Shown in pieces: positions 1 through 7,561 of a stretch of 64,000 nt of DNA. This DNA comes from Klebsiella pneumoniae. GTDB lineage: Bacteria > Desulfobacterota > Binatia > UBA12015. A program made the position numbers and the translations under genes. Each line of letters begins with the position of its first letter. Positions within the stretch are counted from its first letter, which is position 1. The notes beneath the pieces were generated by a model that saw nothing but the letters and a program-made list of their open reading frames with translations, did not search any database and was not told where the DNA came from. The stretch lies in assembly GCA_945872365.1 (NCBI GenBank), contig CAMBZJ010000012.1:38501-102500 (forward strand), read 5' to 3'.

Positions 1-1
1 C

Positions 2-334
2 GGTGTCGACCCGTCGATCATGGGCATGGGCCCCTGGCCAGCTTGCGAGAAGGCGCTTGCCCGGACCGGGCTCAAGCAGGACGACATCGGGCTCTGGGAA
101 CTGAACGAGGCCTTCGCCGCGCAGTCGCTAGGCGTCCTGCGCGAACTGAAGATCGACCCGGCCCGGGTGAACGTGAACGGCGGGGCGATTGCTCTCGGCC
201 ACCCGATCGGTGCGAGCGGGGCCCGGGTGCTGGTGACTCTGCTCCACGCCATGCAGGACCGCGACGTGAAACGGGGTATCGCCTCCCTCTGCATCGGCGG
301 CGGGCAGGGCATCGCCATGGTCGTGGAGCGCTGA
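2..334 (+). CDS. Thiolase family acetyl-CoA acyltransferase, C-terminal part
   Basis: This is the last 110 residues of a thiolase, cut off by the left edge of the window. The fragment shows the three C-terminal thiolase blocks: NEAFA, then the glycine-rich [16 protein letters not shown] block that carries the catalytic histidine, then CIGGGQG, which carries the second active-site cysteine. Thiolases either condense two acyl-CoA molecules or cleave 3-ketoacyl-CoA. The fragment cannot separate the biosynthetic from the degradative type, because the first nucleophilic cysteine lies outside the window. No downstream gene is close enough to suggest a pathway. Confidence 0.95.
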   Translation, partial: GVDPSIMGMGPWPACEKALARTGLKQDDIGLWELNEAFAAQSLGVLRELKIDPARVNVNGGAIALGHPIGASGARVLVTLLHAMQDRDVKRGIASLCIGGGQGIAMVVER

Positions 335-430
335 TCGGAGTAGCAGCGCGGGAAAGCAAGTGATGACCAGCCTCCCGCGCCGCTCGAACCGCCCCCAGCC
401 ATCGGACCAGGCAGGGCGAGGGCAGGCTCG

Positions 431-1105
431 ATGAAGGTGGCCGCCTTCTTCGACATCGACGGCACGCTGCTCTCGGTCAACACGGCTCCGCTTTATGCTC
501 GCTACATGCGACGGCACGGGCGGGCACGTCGACGGGATATCCTGCGCACCGCCTACTATCTCGTGCGCTACAAGTTGAACCTGCTCGATCTGGAGTCCGC
601 GATGGAACAGGCGAGTGGGATGATCGCGGGGAAGTCGGAAGCCGAAGTCGCCGAGTTCTGCGAGCGCTGGTACCGCGAAGTCGTGCGCGACTACCTGGTT
701 CCGGGCATGGTCGAGATCCTCGAGGAGCACCGTGCCGAGGGCCATGAGATCGCCTTTCTCTCGAGCAGCACGCAATACCTCGCCGGGCCGCTCGCCCGGG
801 ATCTCCGGGTCGAGCACCTGCTCGTCACGCGGCTCGAAGTCGTTGACGGCCGCTTTACCGGTCGCCCGGTTCGTCCGGTCTGTTACGGGCAGGGCAAGGT
901 CCATTGGGCACGCTCGTTCGCCGAGGAGCGTGGCGTGGATCTCGCCGAGAGTTGGTTCTACACGGATTCCGTGACCGACCTCCCGGTCCTGGAACTCGTG
1001 GGGAACCCGCGCGTGGTCAATCCCGACCGCCTGCTCCGGCGCGAGGCGAGGCGGCGCGGCTGGCCGATCCTTTCGCCGACCATGGACCTGCATGCCGCGT
1101 CGTGA
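431..1105 (+). CDS. HAD-superfamily IB phosphatase
   Basis: A 224-residue haloacid-dehalogenase hydrolase of the IB (SerB-like) type. Motif I is FDIDGT near residue 8, motif II is the SSS stretch near residue 113, and motif III with the metal-binding acidic residues is YTDSVTDLPVL near residue 175. The IB family includes phosphoserine-like and lysophospholipid phosphatases; the substrate cannot be read from sequence. The ATG at 431 follows a purine-rich stretch (gcgagggcagg). Its end overlaps the next gene by 14 nt, so the two are probably co-transcribed and translationally coupled. Confidence 0.9.
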   Translation: MKVAAFFDIDGTLLSVNTAPLYARYMRRHGRARRRDILRTAYYLVRYKLNLLDLESAMEQASGMIAGKSEAEVAEFCERWYREVVRDYLVPGMVEILEEHRAEGHEIAFLSSSTQYLAGPLARDLRVEHLLVTRLEVVDGRFTGRPVRPVCYGQGKVHWARSFAEERGVDLAESWFYTDSVTDLPVLELVGNPRVVNPDRLLRREARRRGWPILSPTMDLHAAS

Positions 1106-1613
1106 GCGTCCGACCCCGCCGCCCACAAGCCGCTGGCCATGGGTCGCACTCGGGCTTGCGTTGCTGGCCCTCTGGGGCGGCTTCCGCTGGACGTCCCAAC
1201 TCCTCTATCCGGGGCCGGGTCGCCCGCCCGGGGAGACGATCCGGTTCGCGGAACCGCGCGAAGGCGCGAGTGGCGGAGAACCTGAAGCGGCGCCTGCGCG
1301 TCCGGGCACCGAGAAGCCCAAGCCACCGGTCCAGGTGATCGTCCCCGAGACGGCCCCTGCGGCCGTCGGAGCTAAGCCCGTCACGGGTTCGCCCGGCGGG
1401 CTGGGCCAGGTGGTCGCGGACCTACCTTCCACGCAGGCCACAGCGGTTCCGGCGGCGGCGTCCTCGCCCCGTCCTGTCCCTTCGCCATCGCCCTTCGCCC
1501 GGACCGCCATCCGGAAGAGCAGGCCCCGCGAGAGCTTCGACGACCTCGACCGTCGCACACTCGAGGCGATCCTCGAACGACGGTCGCACCCGGCGCGCAA
1601 GCCCGCTCCCTGA
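1092..1613 (+). CDS. Hypothetical single-pass membrane protein, proline-rich
   Basis: A 173-residue protein with one hydrophobic segment at about residues 17-31 (WPWVALGLALLALWGGF) after a short basic N-terminus, so an inner-membrane anchor with the rest in the periplasm is likely. The remainder is rich in Pro, Ala and Gly and looks disordered until a charged helical stretch near the C-terminus (about residues 145-165, FDDLDRRTLEAILERR). I recognise no family. It starts inside the HAD gene, which supports co-expression. It could be a scaffold or linker protein, but nothing in the sequence fixes a function. Confidence 0.6.
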   Translation: MPRRERPTPPPTSRWPWVALGLALLALWGGFRWTSQLLYPGPGRPPGETIRFAEPREGASGGEPEAAPARPGTEKPKPPVQVIVPETAPAAVGAKPVTGSPGGLGQVVADLPSTQATAVPAAASSPRPVPSPSPFARTAIRKSRPRESFDDLDRRTLEAILERRSHPARKPAP

Positions 1614-1692
1614 CCGGACCGCTTGCGGGTCGGGCAGGCTGGGTCTAGTGCCGTTGGCCCGGGCGCGCGTGCTCCCGGAACGAGGTGCGAAC

Positions 1693-3075
1693 GTGAGCGA
1701 GAACGTTGTCGGAGGTCTCCGGGTCCCTCCGCAGAGCATCGAGGCCGAGGAGGCCGTGCTCGGCGGGATCCTGCTCGACAACCAGGCCCTCGAGCGCGCC
1801 GGCGACATCCTGGCCGAGGAGGACTTCTACCGGGAGTCGCACCGTCGCGTCTGGAGGTCTCTCGTCGAACTCGACCAGCGGCGCGAGCCGGCCGACGTCA
1901 TCACGGTGACGGAGTGCCTGAAGCGCCGCGGAGACCTCGACGCAGTCGGCGGCGCGGCGGCGATCGCCGAACTGGTCGAGCGCACGGCGACCGCGGCGAA
2001 CGTCATGCTCTACGCACGCATCGTCAAGGAGAAGGCTATCCTGCGCGGGCTCGTCGACGTGGCGAGCGACGTCGTGGGCCGCGCGATGAGCGGCAATACC
2101 GGCGACGTCGAGCAGTTCCTCGACGAAGCGGAGAACGCCGTCTACCGCATTTCCGAGCGGCGGGTCCGGGCCGGGTTCTCGAAGGTCGAAGAGATCATCG
2201 TCGGCTCGATCGAGCGCATCCAGCAACTCTACGAGCGGCGCGAACTCGTGACCGGCGTGCCCACCGGTTTCTACGAGCTGAACAAGCTGACAGCGGGTCT
2301 CCAGGGCGGCGACCTCATCATCATCGCCGGGCGACCCTCGATGGGAAAGAGCGCGCTCGCGACGAATATCGGTCAGAAGGCTGCGGAAGCCGGCTATCCG
2401 GTCGCGCTCTTTTCGCTCGAAATGTCCAAGGAATCTCTGGTGCTGCGCATGCTCTGCGGCGAGGCGCGCGTCGACGGGCAGAAGGTGCGCACCGGCCACC
2501 TCGGTGACCGCGAGATGCCCCGACTCGCGATGGCGGCAGCGAGGCTTGCCGAGCTTCCCTTCTACATCGACGACACGCCTGCACTCTCCGTCATGGAGGT
2601 GCGATCCCGTTCGCGGCGCCTCATGCGCGACGTCGGCCAGCGCGGCCTGATCATCGTCGACTACCTCCAGCTCATGCGCGCGAACCGGGACGTCGACAGT
2701 CGAGAGCAGGAGATCTCGATGATTTCGCGGTCGCTGAAAGGGCTCGCCAAGGAACTCGACGTCCCGGTCGTCGCGCTCTCGCAGCTCAATCGCCAGGTCG
2801 AGAGCCGGGCCGACAAGCGACCGATGCTCTCCGACCTGCGCGAGTCGGGTGCCATCGAGCAGGACGCCGACCTGATCGCCTTCGTCTACCGCGACGAGTT
2901 CTACAACAAGGCCTCCACCGAGGAGGGCGTGGCCGAGATCATCATCGCCAAGCAGCGCAATGGGCCGCTCGGCACGGCGAGGCTGCTTTTTCGCAAGGAA
3001 TACACCCTCTTCGAGAACCTGAGCGAGCGCGAGGAGGAGCCGGTGGGCGAGGAGCGCAACGCTTTCGAAATGTGA
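1693..3075 (+). CDS. dnaB: Replicative DNA helicase DnaB
   Basis: A 460-residue hexameric helicase that unwinds DNA at the replication fork. The N-terminal DnaB domain begins with PPQSIEAEEAVLGGILLD. The RecA-like C-terminal domain has Walker A GRPSMGKSALA, the Walker B block IIVDYLQLM and the conserved SDLRESGAIEQDADLI segment. I chose the GTG at 1693 because a GAGG sits 7 nt upstream and the resulting N-terminus matches the usual DnaB start; an in-frame GTG at 1648 would add 15 unconserved residues. No intein is visible in the ATPase domain. It converges on thiE with one base between the stops. Confidence 0.97.
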   Translation: MSENVVGGLRVPPQSIEAEEAVLGGILLDNQALERAGDILAEEDFYRESHRRVWRSLVELDQRREPADVITVTECLKRRGDLDAVGGAAAIAELVERTATAANVMLYARIVKEKAILRGLVDVASDVVGRAMSGNTGDVEQFLDEAENAVYRISERRVRAGFSKVEEIIVGSIERIQQLYERRELVTGVPTGFYELNKLTAGLQGGDLIIIAGRPSMGKSALATNIGQKAAEAGYPVALFSLEMSKESLVLRMLCGEARVDGQKVRTGHLGDREMPRLAMAAARLAELPFYIDDTPALSVMEVRSRSRRLMRDVGQRGLIIVDYLQLMRANRDVDSREQEISMISRSLKGLAKELDVPVVALSQLNRQVESRADKRPMLSDLRESGAIEQDADLIAFVYRDEFYNKASTEEGVAEIIIAKQRNGPLGTARLLFRKEYTLFENLSEREEEPVGEERNAFEM

Positions 3076-3076
3076 C

Positions 3077-3706
3077 TCAGGGAATGCGCCAGCGCCGGAC
3101 CAGGCTCGCGGGATCGGGCGCGGTTTCGAGCGCACCGATCATCGCAACGGCATCCGCACCGGCTGCGAGGACCGCATCGGCACGCGGCACGTCGATCCCG
3201 CCGATCGCGACGATCGGGAGTCGCACCGCGGCGCGCAGCGTGGCGAGGGCTTCCGGGCCGCGGGGCGATCGGGCGTCGCTCTTGCTCGACGTCGCGTAGA
3301 TCGCTCCGAAGCCGATGTAGTCGGCGCCGTCGGCCTCGGCCGCGCGAGCCTCGTCCGCGTCGTGGGTAGAGACCCCGATGACGGCCCGGGGCCCGAGGAT
3401 CCGGCGGGCGTCGGCGATGGCGAGGTCCTCCTGTCCCAGGTGGACGCCGGCGGCGCCGGCGATGGCCGCGATGTCGCAGCGGTCGTTGACGATGATCCCG
3501 GCGCCGGTGTGCGCGGCGACTTCGACCAGCTCGCGCGCGAGGGCGAGATGCGCGCCATCCCCGAGAGTCTTCGCGCGGAGTTGCAGCCAGGGCGCCCCCG
3601 CCTCGAGCAGGACGCGGGCGAGATCCCGCGCCCGGTCGATGCGATGGTCGCGCACGTCCACGATCGGGTAGAGCCGGGCAAAACGAGGAGGAGTGCGGCG
3701 CTTCAT
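3077..3706 (-). CDS. thiE: Thiamine-phosphate synthase ThiE
   Basis: A 209-residue TIM-barrel enzyme that joins HMP-pyrophosphate and thiazole phosphate to make thiamine phosphate. Family blocks are present: LQLRAKTL near residue 41, IIVNDRCDIA near residue 70, GVHLGQEDL near residue 86, GFGAIYATSSK near residue 128 and AIGGID near residue 163. The length is normal. No TPP riboswitch is visible upstream: the short gap to the previous gene is occupied by a terminator hairpin. It is a stand-alone thiamine gene here, since no other thi gene is adjacent. Confidence 0.95.
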   Translation of the reverse strand: MKRRTPPRFARLYPIVDVRDHRIDRARDLARVLLEAGAPWLQLRAKTLGDGAHLALARELVEVAAHTGAGIIVNDRCDIAAIAGAAGVHLGQEDLAIADARRILGPRAVIGVSTHDADEARAAEADGADYIGFGAIYATSSKSDARSPRGPEALATLRAAVRLPIVAIGGIDVPRADAVLAAGADAVAMIGALETAPDPASLVRRWRIP

Positions 3707-3731
3707 CGGCAGGTTGGGCAGTTCGATAACG

Positions 3732-3764
3732 AAAAAGGGGCGGCGGGTTCACCCGCCGCCCCTT
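3732..3764 (-). terminator. Strong Rho-independent terminator of the wzx-HTH-DUF218 unit
   Basis: A perfect 14-bp inverted repeat (3735-3748 pairing with 3751-3764, GC-rich, very short loop) is followed on the minus strand by a run of five T residues (complement of 3732-3736). It lies between the stop of the DUF218 gene and the thiE start, so it should end transcription of the exopolysaccharide gene unit before thiE. This is the clearest intrinsic terminator I found in the window. Confidence 0.85.
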
Positions 3765-3817
3765 CGGGGTCGGTCACAGCCTCCGGCGGCGCCAAGCCGG
3801 CCATCCTCGACTCGTTC

Positions 3818-4462
3818 TCAGTTTGCGCGAAGTCGCGCCGGAAGGAAGTAGCGCAACTCATAGAGAATCGTCTTGGCCGCCTCGACGAAGACCGCGATCA
3901 GCGAGTGTTCGTCCCACCACCAGGCGGGCCCGCTTGTCCGGGGGCCGCATGCGAGCAGCGCGACCCGCGCGCCGGCGGCACCCAGCGCGATCCGCAGGGA
4001 CCGGCGCGCCCGGCGCGAGTGCAGGGGCGAGGTGACGGCGACAATCTCGCGCGCCTCGTGCGCCTCGGCCCAGTCGGCCAGTGCGCGAGCGTCCTCCCAG
4101 GTCGAGGTGCCTTCCGGGACGATGAACTCCACGGCCTCGGGGACCCCGGCCGCCCGTGCGATCCGCGCACCCACCTCCGCGTCGGTCATCGGCTGGCCGA
4201 CGGCCGCGAGCGAGCGGTCGAGAGAGCCGCCTGTGAACACGATGCGCGGGGCGACGCCGCGACGCCAGAGTTCGGCTGCGCAAAGCGGCCGGGAGGGAAT
4301 CTCGCCGGGAAACACGTAGATCGCATCGGCACGTGCGGGCAGGGGATCGGAGACGGTCATGAGGGTCGGCAGAGAGAGAAAAGCGCCACCGGCAGCGAGC
4401 AGGACGATCAAGGCATGTGGCCATCGCGGACGTCCGCTCGCGGTCGGGTGTTCGGGAGTCAC
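3818..4462 (-). CDS. DUF218 (YdcF/SanA-like) membrane protein
   Basis: A 214-residue protein with an N-terminal hydrophobic anchor (about residues 16-33) followed by a DUF218 domain: DAIYVFPGE, then RIVFTGG, then a GTSTWEDA block and VTSPLHSRRA. Members such as SanA and YdcF are inner-membrane proteins linked to envelope integrity; the enzymatic role is not settled. Its start overlaps the stop of the HTH gene by 4 nt (ATGA), and it is the last gene before the terminator. The location suggests an envelope or surface-polysaccharide job, which is inference from neighbours only. Confidence 0.85.
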   Translation of the reverse strand: MTPEHPTASGRPRWPHALIVLLAAGGAFLSLPTLMTVSDPLPARADAIYVFPGEIPSRPLCAAELWRRGVAPRIVFTGGSLDRSLAAVGQPMTDAEVGARIARAAGVPEAVEFIVPEGTSTWEDARALADWAEAHEAREIVAVTSPLHSRRARRSLRIALGAAGARVALLACGPRTSGPAWWWDEHSLIAVFVEAAKTILYELRYFLPARLRAN

Positions 4463-4740
4463 GTTTCCCGGCGGCTCCCGTCGTCCGCCTTGGCGCGCTG
4501 GCCGATCACGCGATCGTGGTGCGCGACGAGCGTCTCCAGCTGGCGCAGCCTCGTCAGGGTAGGCTCGTCGCCGGCCAGCGCCCGGCGACCACCTTCGATG
4601 AAGGCGTTGCGCACGGTGTACGCGGTGGTGTGGCTCACTTGGTAGAATTCGCAGATCTGCTGAAAACTTCGTGTTTCCTTCAGGACGTCGAGGGCGAGAG
4701 CCACCTTTTCTTCGGGTGTGAGTTTCTTTCTTGCTCGCAT
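4459..4740 (-). CDS. Small transposase-OrfA-like helix-turn-helix protein
   Basis: A 93-residue protein consisting almost entirely of a homeodomain-like HTH: basic start, LTPEEKVALALDVL helix, then FQQICEFYQVSHTTAYTVRNAF, which resembles the DNA-binding subunit (OrfA) of IS3-type elements. No OrfB integrase, inverted terminal repeats or target duplication flank it. It sits 24 nt after the flippase gene and overlaps the DUF218 gene by ATGA, in the same reading direction, so it behaves as an operon member and not as an insertion. It may be a domesticated DNA-binding regulator; that is inference. Confidence 0.7.
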   Translation of the reverse strand: MRARKKLTPEEKVALALDVLKETRSFQQICEFYQVSHTTAYTVRNAFIEGGRRALAGDEPTLTRLRQLETLVAHHDRVIGQRAKADDGSRRET

Positions 4741-4764
4741 GACGGGTTCCTCGTTTGGTTCTGG

Positions 4765-6303
4765 TCAGACTGGTGGGCGGGCGTCGGGGCGTTCGACCGT
4801 GGCGGGTGCCAGCCGGACCAGTGGTTCGAGGAGGCGGACGGCACCCGCGGAGGCGGGCAGGCGGCCGCGGATCCAGTCGAGGCCGCGCATGAGGTCCTCG
4901 CGCTGGAAGAAGCCGAGCGCGAGCAGCGTGAGCGGATAGATGCCGAGAAGCAGAGTCTTGACCACGATCGAGAGGATGACGTTGCTCATCGTGAGCTCGA
5001 TCGAGGCCAAGTAGATGCCGATCGCGAGCCCGATCGCCGAGAGCAGCCGCGTCCAGTGATAGGGAACGTAGTACTCGCGGAGCGAAAGGGTCAGCGCGAC
5101 GCAGACCTGGACGAGGAAGCCGAAGAGTGTCGCCCAGGCCGCGCCCATCATTCCCCAGCGTGGGATCAGCAGGAAGTTCAAGGCGATGTTGACGATGGCG
5201 GCGGCCACGACCGCCGCCATGCGGAGATAGGACTTCTTGGAAAGCAGGATCCCGATGTTGAACGTGAAGGTGAGTCCGTCGAGGGCAAGCGCGAAGCCGA
5301 CGACCGGCACCACGGAGGCGGCGGCGAAGTAGGCCGGGGTGGCCATGACCCGGAGAAGCTCAGGGGCTGCGACCGAGAGCCCGAGCCACATGAAGAAGAG
5401 AAGCGCCGTGTAGTAGGTCGTCATCTGGGCGAACAACTCGGGCGCGTCGTCCTGCTTGCGGTGTGCGAAGACGAACTGCGGCCAGGAAAGCTGGAACGCG
5501 GTGACGACGAAGGAGAGAATCTCCCCGAAGCGGTAGCCCAGGGAATAGATGCCGACCTCCCCGACGGATGCGTAGTGCTTGAGGAACCAGCGATCGAGGA
5601 GGTCGAGCGCGAAGGCCGCGGCGCCGGCCGGGATGAGCGGGAGTCCGAAGATCAACTGCTTCTTGATGTCGTCCCAGTGGAAGCCGGCTCGCAACATGCG
5701 AAAGGTGACCCCGGTGAGGAGTACGCACATGGTGAAGTCGGCCAGGAACTGACTCAGGACGACGCCCGTCGCCCCCATGTGGATGCCAGCGACGAGAGCG
5801 AGTGCGAGGAAGGTCGTGAGCCCGTTGCGCAGCACCGACCAGGACGCGTAACGATGAGCCTGGTCGCCGGCGCGCATCAGCGAGAAGGGCATGCGCAGCA
5901 GCACCTTGCAGAGCACGGTCGCCGTGCCGATGAGCATCAGGTACCAGAGCTTCGAGTCTCCGAGAATGGTTGCAGCGAGGGGGCCGGAGAAGAGCAGCGG
6001 GATCGAGGCGAGAGGGAGTGCAAAGAGGAGCACGATCCACATGGCGGCCGCCACGACCCGTTCCCGGGCCTCGTCCGAGTCCTTGTCGTAGTAGAAGCGG
6101 AACAGCGAGAAGCCTTGGCCGAGGTTCATCAGGACGAACATCACCTGGCTGTACATGGCGACCAGCGCGATCACGCCGTAGTCCGAGGGACTCAGGTAGC
6201 GGGTGTAGAGGGGAATGAGCAGGAAACCTATGAGCTTCACCCCGTAGTTGCCGAGGCCGTAGATCAGCGTGTTTCCGAGCAGAGTGCGAAATTTGTCGAT
6301 CAT
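4765..6303 (-). CDS. Wzx-type polysaccharide flippase
   Basis: A 512-residue integral membrane protein of the MATE/Wzx (MOP) superfamily, with about 12-14 hydrophobic helices spread evenly. The N-terminus (GLGNYGVKLIGFLLIPLYTRYLSPSDYG) is typical of oligosaccharide flippases. It would move the undecaprenyl-linked repeat unit from cytoplasm to periplasm. It is the first gene of a three-gene minus-strand unit that ends at the terminator near 3.73 kb, and it is divergent from the beta-helix gene with only 18 nt between the two starts, so each promoter must lie inside the opposing gene or be shared. Confidence 0.93.
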   Translation of the reverse strand: MIDKFRTLLGNTLIYGLGNYGVKLIGFLLIPLYTRYLSPSDYGVIALVAMYSQVMFVLMNLGQGFSLFRFYYDKDSDEARERVVAAAMWIVLLFALPLASIPLLFSGPLAATILGDSKLWYLMLIGTATVLCKVLLRMPFSLMRAGDQAHRYASWSVLRNGLTTFLALALVAGIHMGATGVVLSQFLADFTMCVLLTGVTFRMLRAGFHWDDIKKQLIFGLPLIPAGAAAFALDLLDRWFLKHYASVGEVGIYSLGYRFGEILSFVVTAFQLSWPQFVFAHRKQDDAPELFAQMTTYYTALLFFMWLGLSVAAPELLRVMATPAYFAAASVVPVVGFALALDGLTFTFNIGILLSKKSYLRMAAVVAAAIVNIALNFLLIPRWGMMGAAWATLFGFLVQVCVALTLSLREYYVPYHWTRLLSAIGLAIGIYLASIELTMSNVILSIVVKTLLLGIYPLTLLALGFFQREDLMRGLDWIRGRLPASAGAVRLLEPLVRLAPATVERPDARPPV

Positions 6304-6321
6304 CGGGGGGGCCGGGTCTTC

Positions 6322-7542
6322 ATGAGATCAGTTCTCGGGTTTTCGATCGGGTTACGGGGCTGGAGCATCGTCTTCGGAGCGGTCGTGTCGCTGGCGCTCC
6401 GGGGCGGCGGGGCGAGTGCGAAGGAGTGCGGCGGTGCTCGACCGTGCGAGTGCGGGGACCGGGTCGTCGAGGGAACACGCCTCGAAACCGATCTCGGACC
6501 CTGTCCCGGAGAGGGGTTACGCCTCGTCGCACCGGTCTCCCTCGACGGCGGCGGTCATGTGATCCGCGGGAGCCGCAGACCCGACACGGGTGGCATCGTG
6601 GTCACCGAGAAGGCCTCGGGGGGCTTCCTGCAGAACGTGGAGGTGACGGGCTTCGAGCGCGGAATCCGCCTGGTCGGCGCGAAGGGCGTGCAGTTGACCA
6701 ACATCCAATCGCACCACAACGGGGACGTGGTCGCTCACGTCGGCTACGGCATCGACGTCGCCGGCGGTTCGTCCAGCAATCGCATCGAGCGTTCCCGCAT
6801 CCACGACAACGCCGATGAGGGCATTCACTTCGGCAGCCAGTCGAGGGGAAACCGCCTCGCGCACTCGGAGGTCCGCGACAACTTTCGAGAGAACGTCTAC
6901 TTCCTGGAATCGGCCGAGAACGTCGTCGAGGATTGCGAGGTTCGAGGCGGCGGCAACGACTCGTTTTACGTGAAAAACAGTCGGGGAACGATCCTGGCTC
7001 GAAACCGGATTGCGGACCGTCCCCTCACGGTACGAGGGTCTTCGACCGGAACCCAATTGATCGACAACCAGCTGAGCGGGGCCGCCCTCGTCCTGCGGGA
7101 CTACCGCGACCGCGGTGGAAACCCGCTCGTGCCGGCCCGGACCGTCCTGCGGGGCGGTCGGATCGAGGGTGCGAAGGTGTGCATCCGCAGCGATGCGGGA
7201 ACCGACACGACGGTCGAGGGGGTGCAACTTGACTGTCCCGACCAGCTCGTCCTCTCCGGCGAAAGCAGCGTCGCGGCGGTGGGGCAGCGGATCAAGGTCC
7301 GCTGCAACGGAGGCGGGGAGTTGCGCGAAGCCGAGATCGCGGACGCTCCCGGTGCCTTGGCGGTAACCGGACGGGCGGACGGGCCGGGCGTTCCCCGGGT
7401 GACCTCGATTCGGCGATGCCCAGACCTGGTGCGCGAGACGGTCGTACCGACGGGGGAGACGGAGTCGGTCGCCGCACCCGCCACACCGGAGGCAAAGGCC
7501 GCTGCGAGCGGTCTCCGGCGACGGGTGCGCGGTGGTCGCTGA
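6322..7542 (+). CDS. Secreted right-handed parallel beta-helix protein (NosD-like)
   Basis: A 406-residue protein with a signal peptide (hydrophobic core about residues 10-27, ASA cleavage motif at 31-33). The body from about residue 90 shows repeated turns with N at regular spacing (for example SSSNRIERSRIHDNAD and SRGNRLAHSEVRDNF), the pattern of NosD/PbH1 beta-helix repeats found in pectate lyases and alginate C5-epimerases. It probably acts on, or binds, a polysaccharide in the periplasm or outside. It is the only plus-strand gene within the EPS region. The frame stays open far upstream, but that part is antisense to the flippase, so I start at the ATG at 6322. Confidence 0.8.
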   Translation: MRSVLGFSIGLRGWSIVFGAVVSLALRGGGASAKECGGARPCECGDRVVEGTRLETDLGPCPGEGLRLVAPVSLDGGGHVIRGSRRPDTGGIVVTEKASGGFLQNVEVTGFERGIRLVGAKGVQLTNIQSHHNGDVVAHVGYGIDVAGGSSSNRIERSRIHDNADEGIHFGSQSRGNRLAHSEVRDNFRENVYFLESAENVVEDCEVRGGGNDSFYVKNSRGTILARNRIADRPLTVRGSSTGTQLIDNQLSGAALVLRDYRDRGGNPLVPARTVLRGGRIEGAKVCIRSDAGTDTTVEGVQLDCPDQLVLSGESSVAAVGQRIKVRCNGGGELREAEIADAPGALAVTGRADGPGVPRVTSIRRCPDLVRETVVPTGETESVAAPATPEAKAAASGLRRRVRGGR

Positions 7543-7561
7543 GGAGTGGCGGGGTGCGCGC

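Noticed and set aside
3707..3817. TPP riboswitch upstream of thiE
   Set aside because: The region holds a terminator hairpin for the previous unit and lacks the CTGAGA core of the THI element.
4417..6321. A plus-strand open frame of more than 600 codons running into the beta-helix gene
   Set aside because: It is antisense to the flippase and has the repetitive Glu/Asp/Arg-rich composition produced opposite hydrophobic genes in high-GC DNA. The real gene starts at 6322 with a signal peptide.
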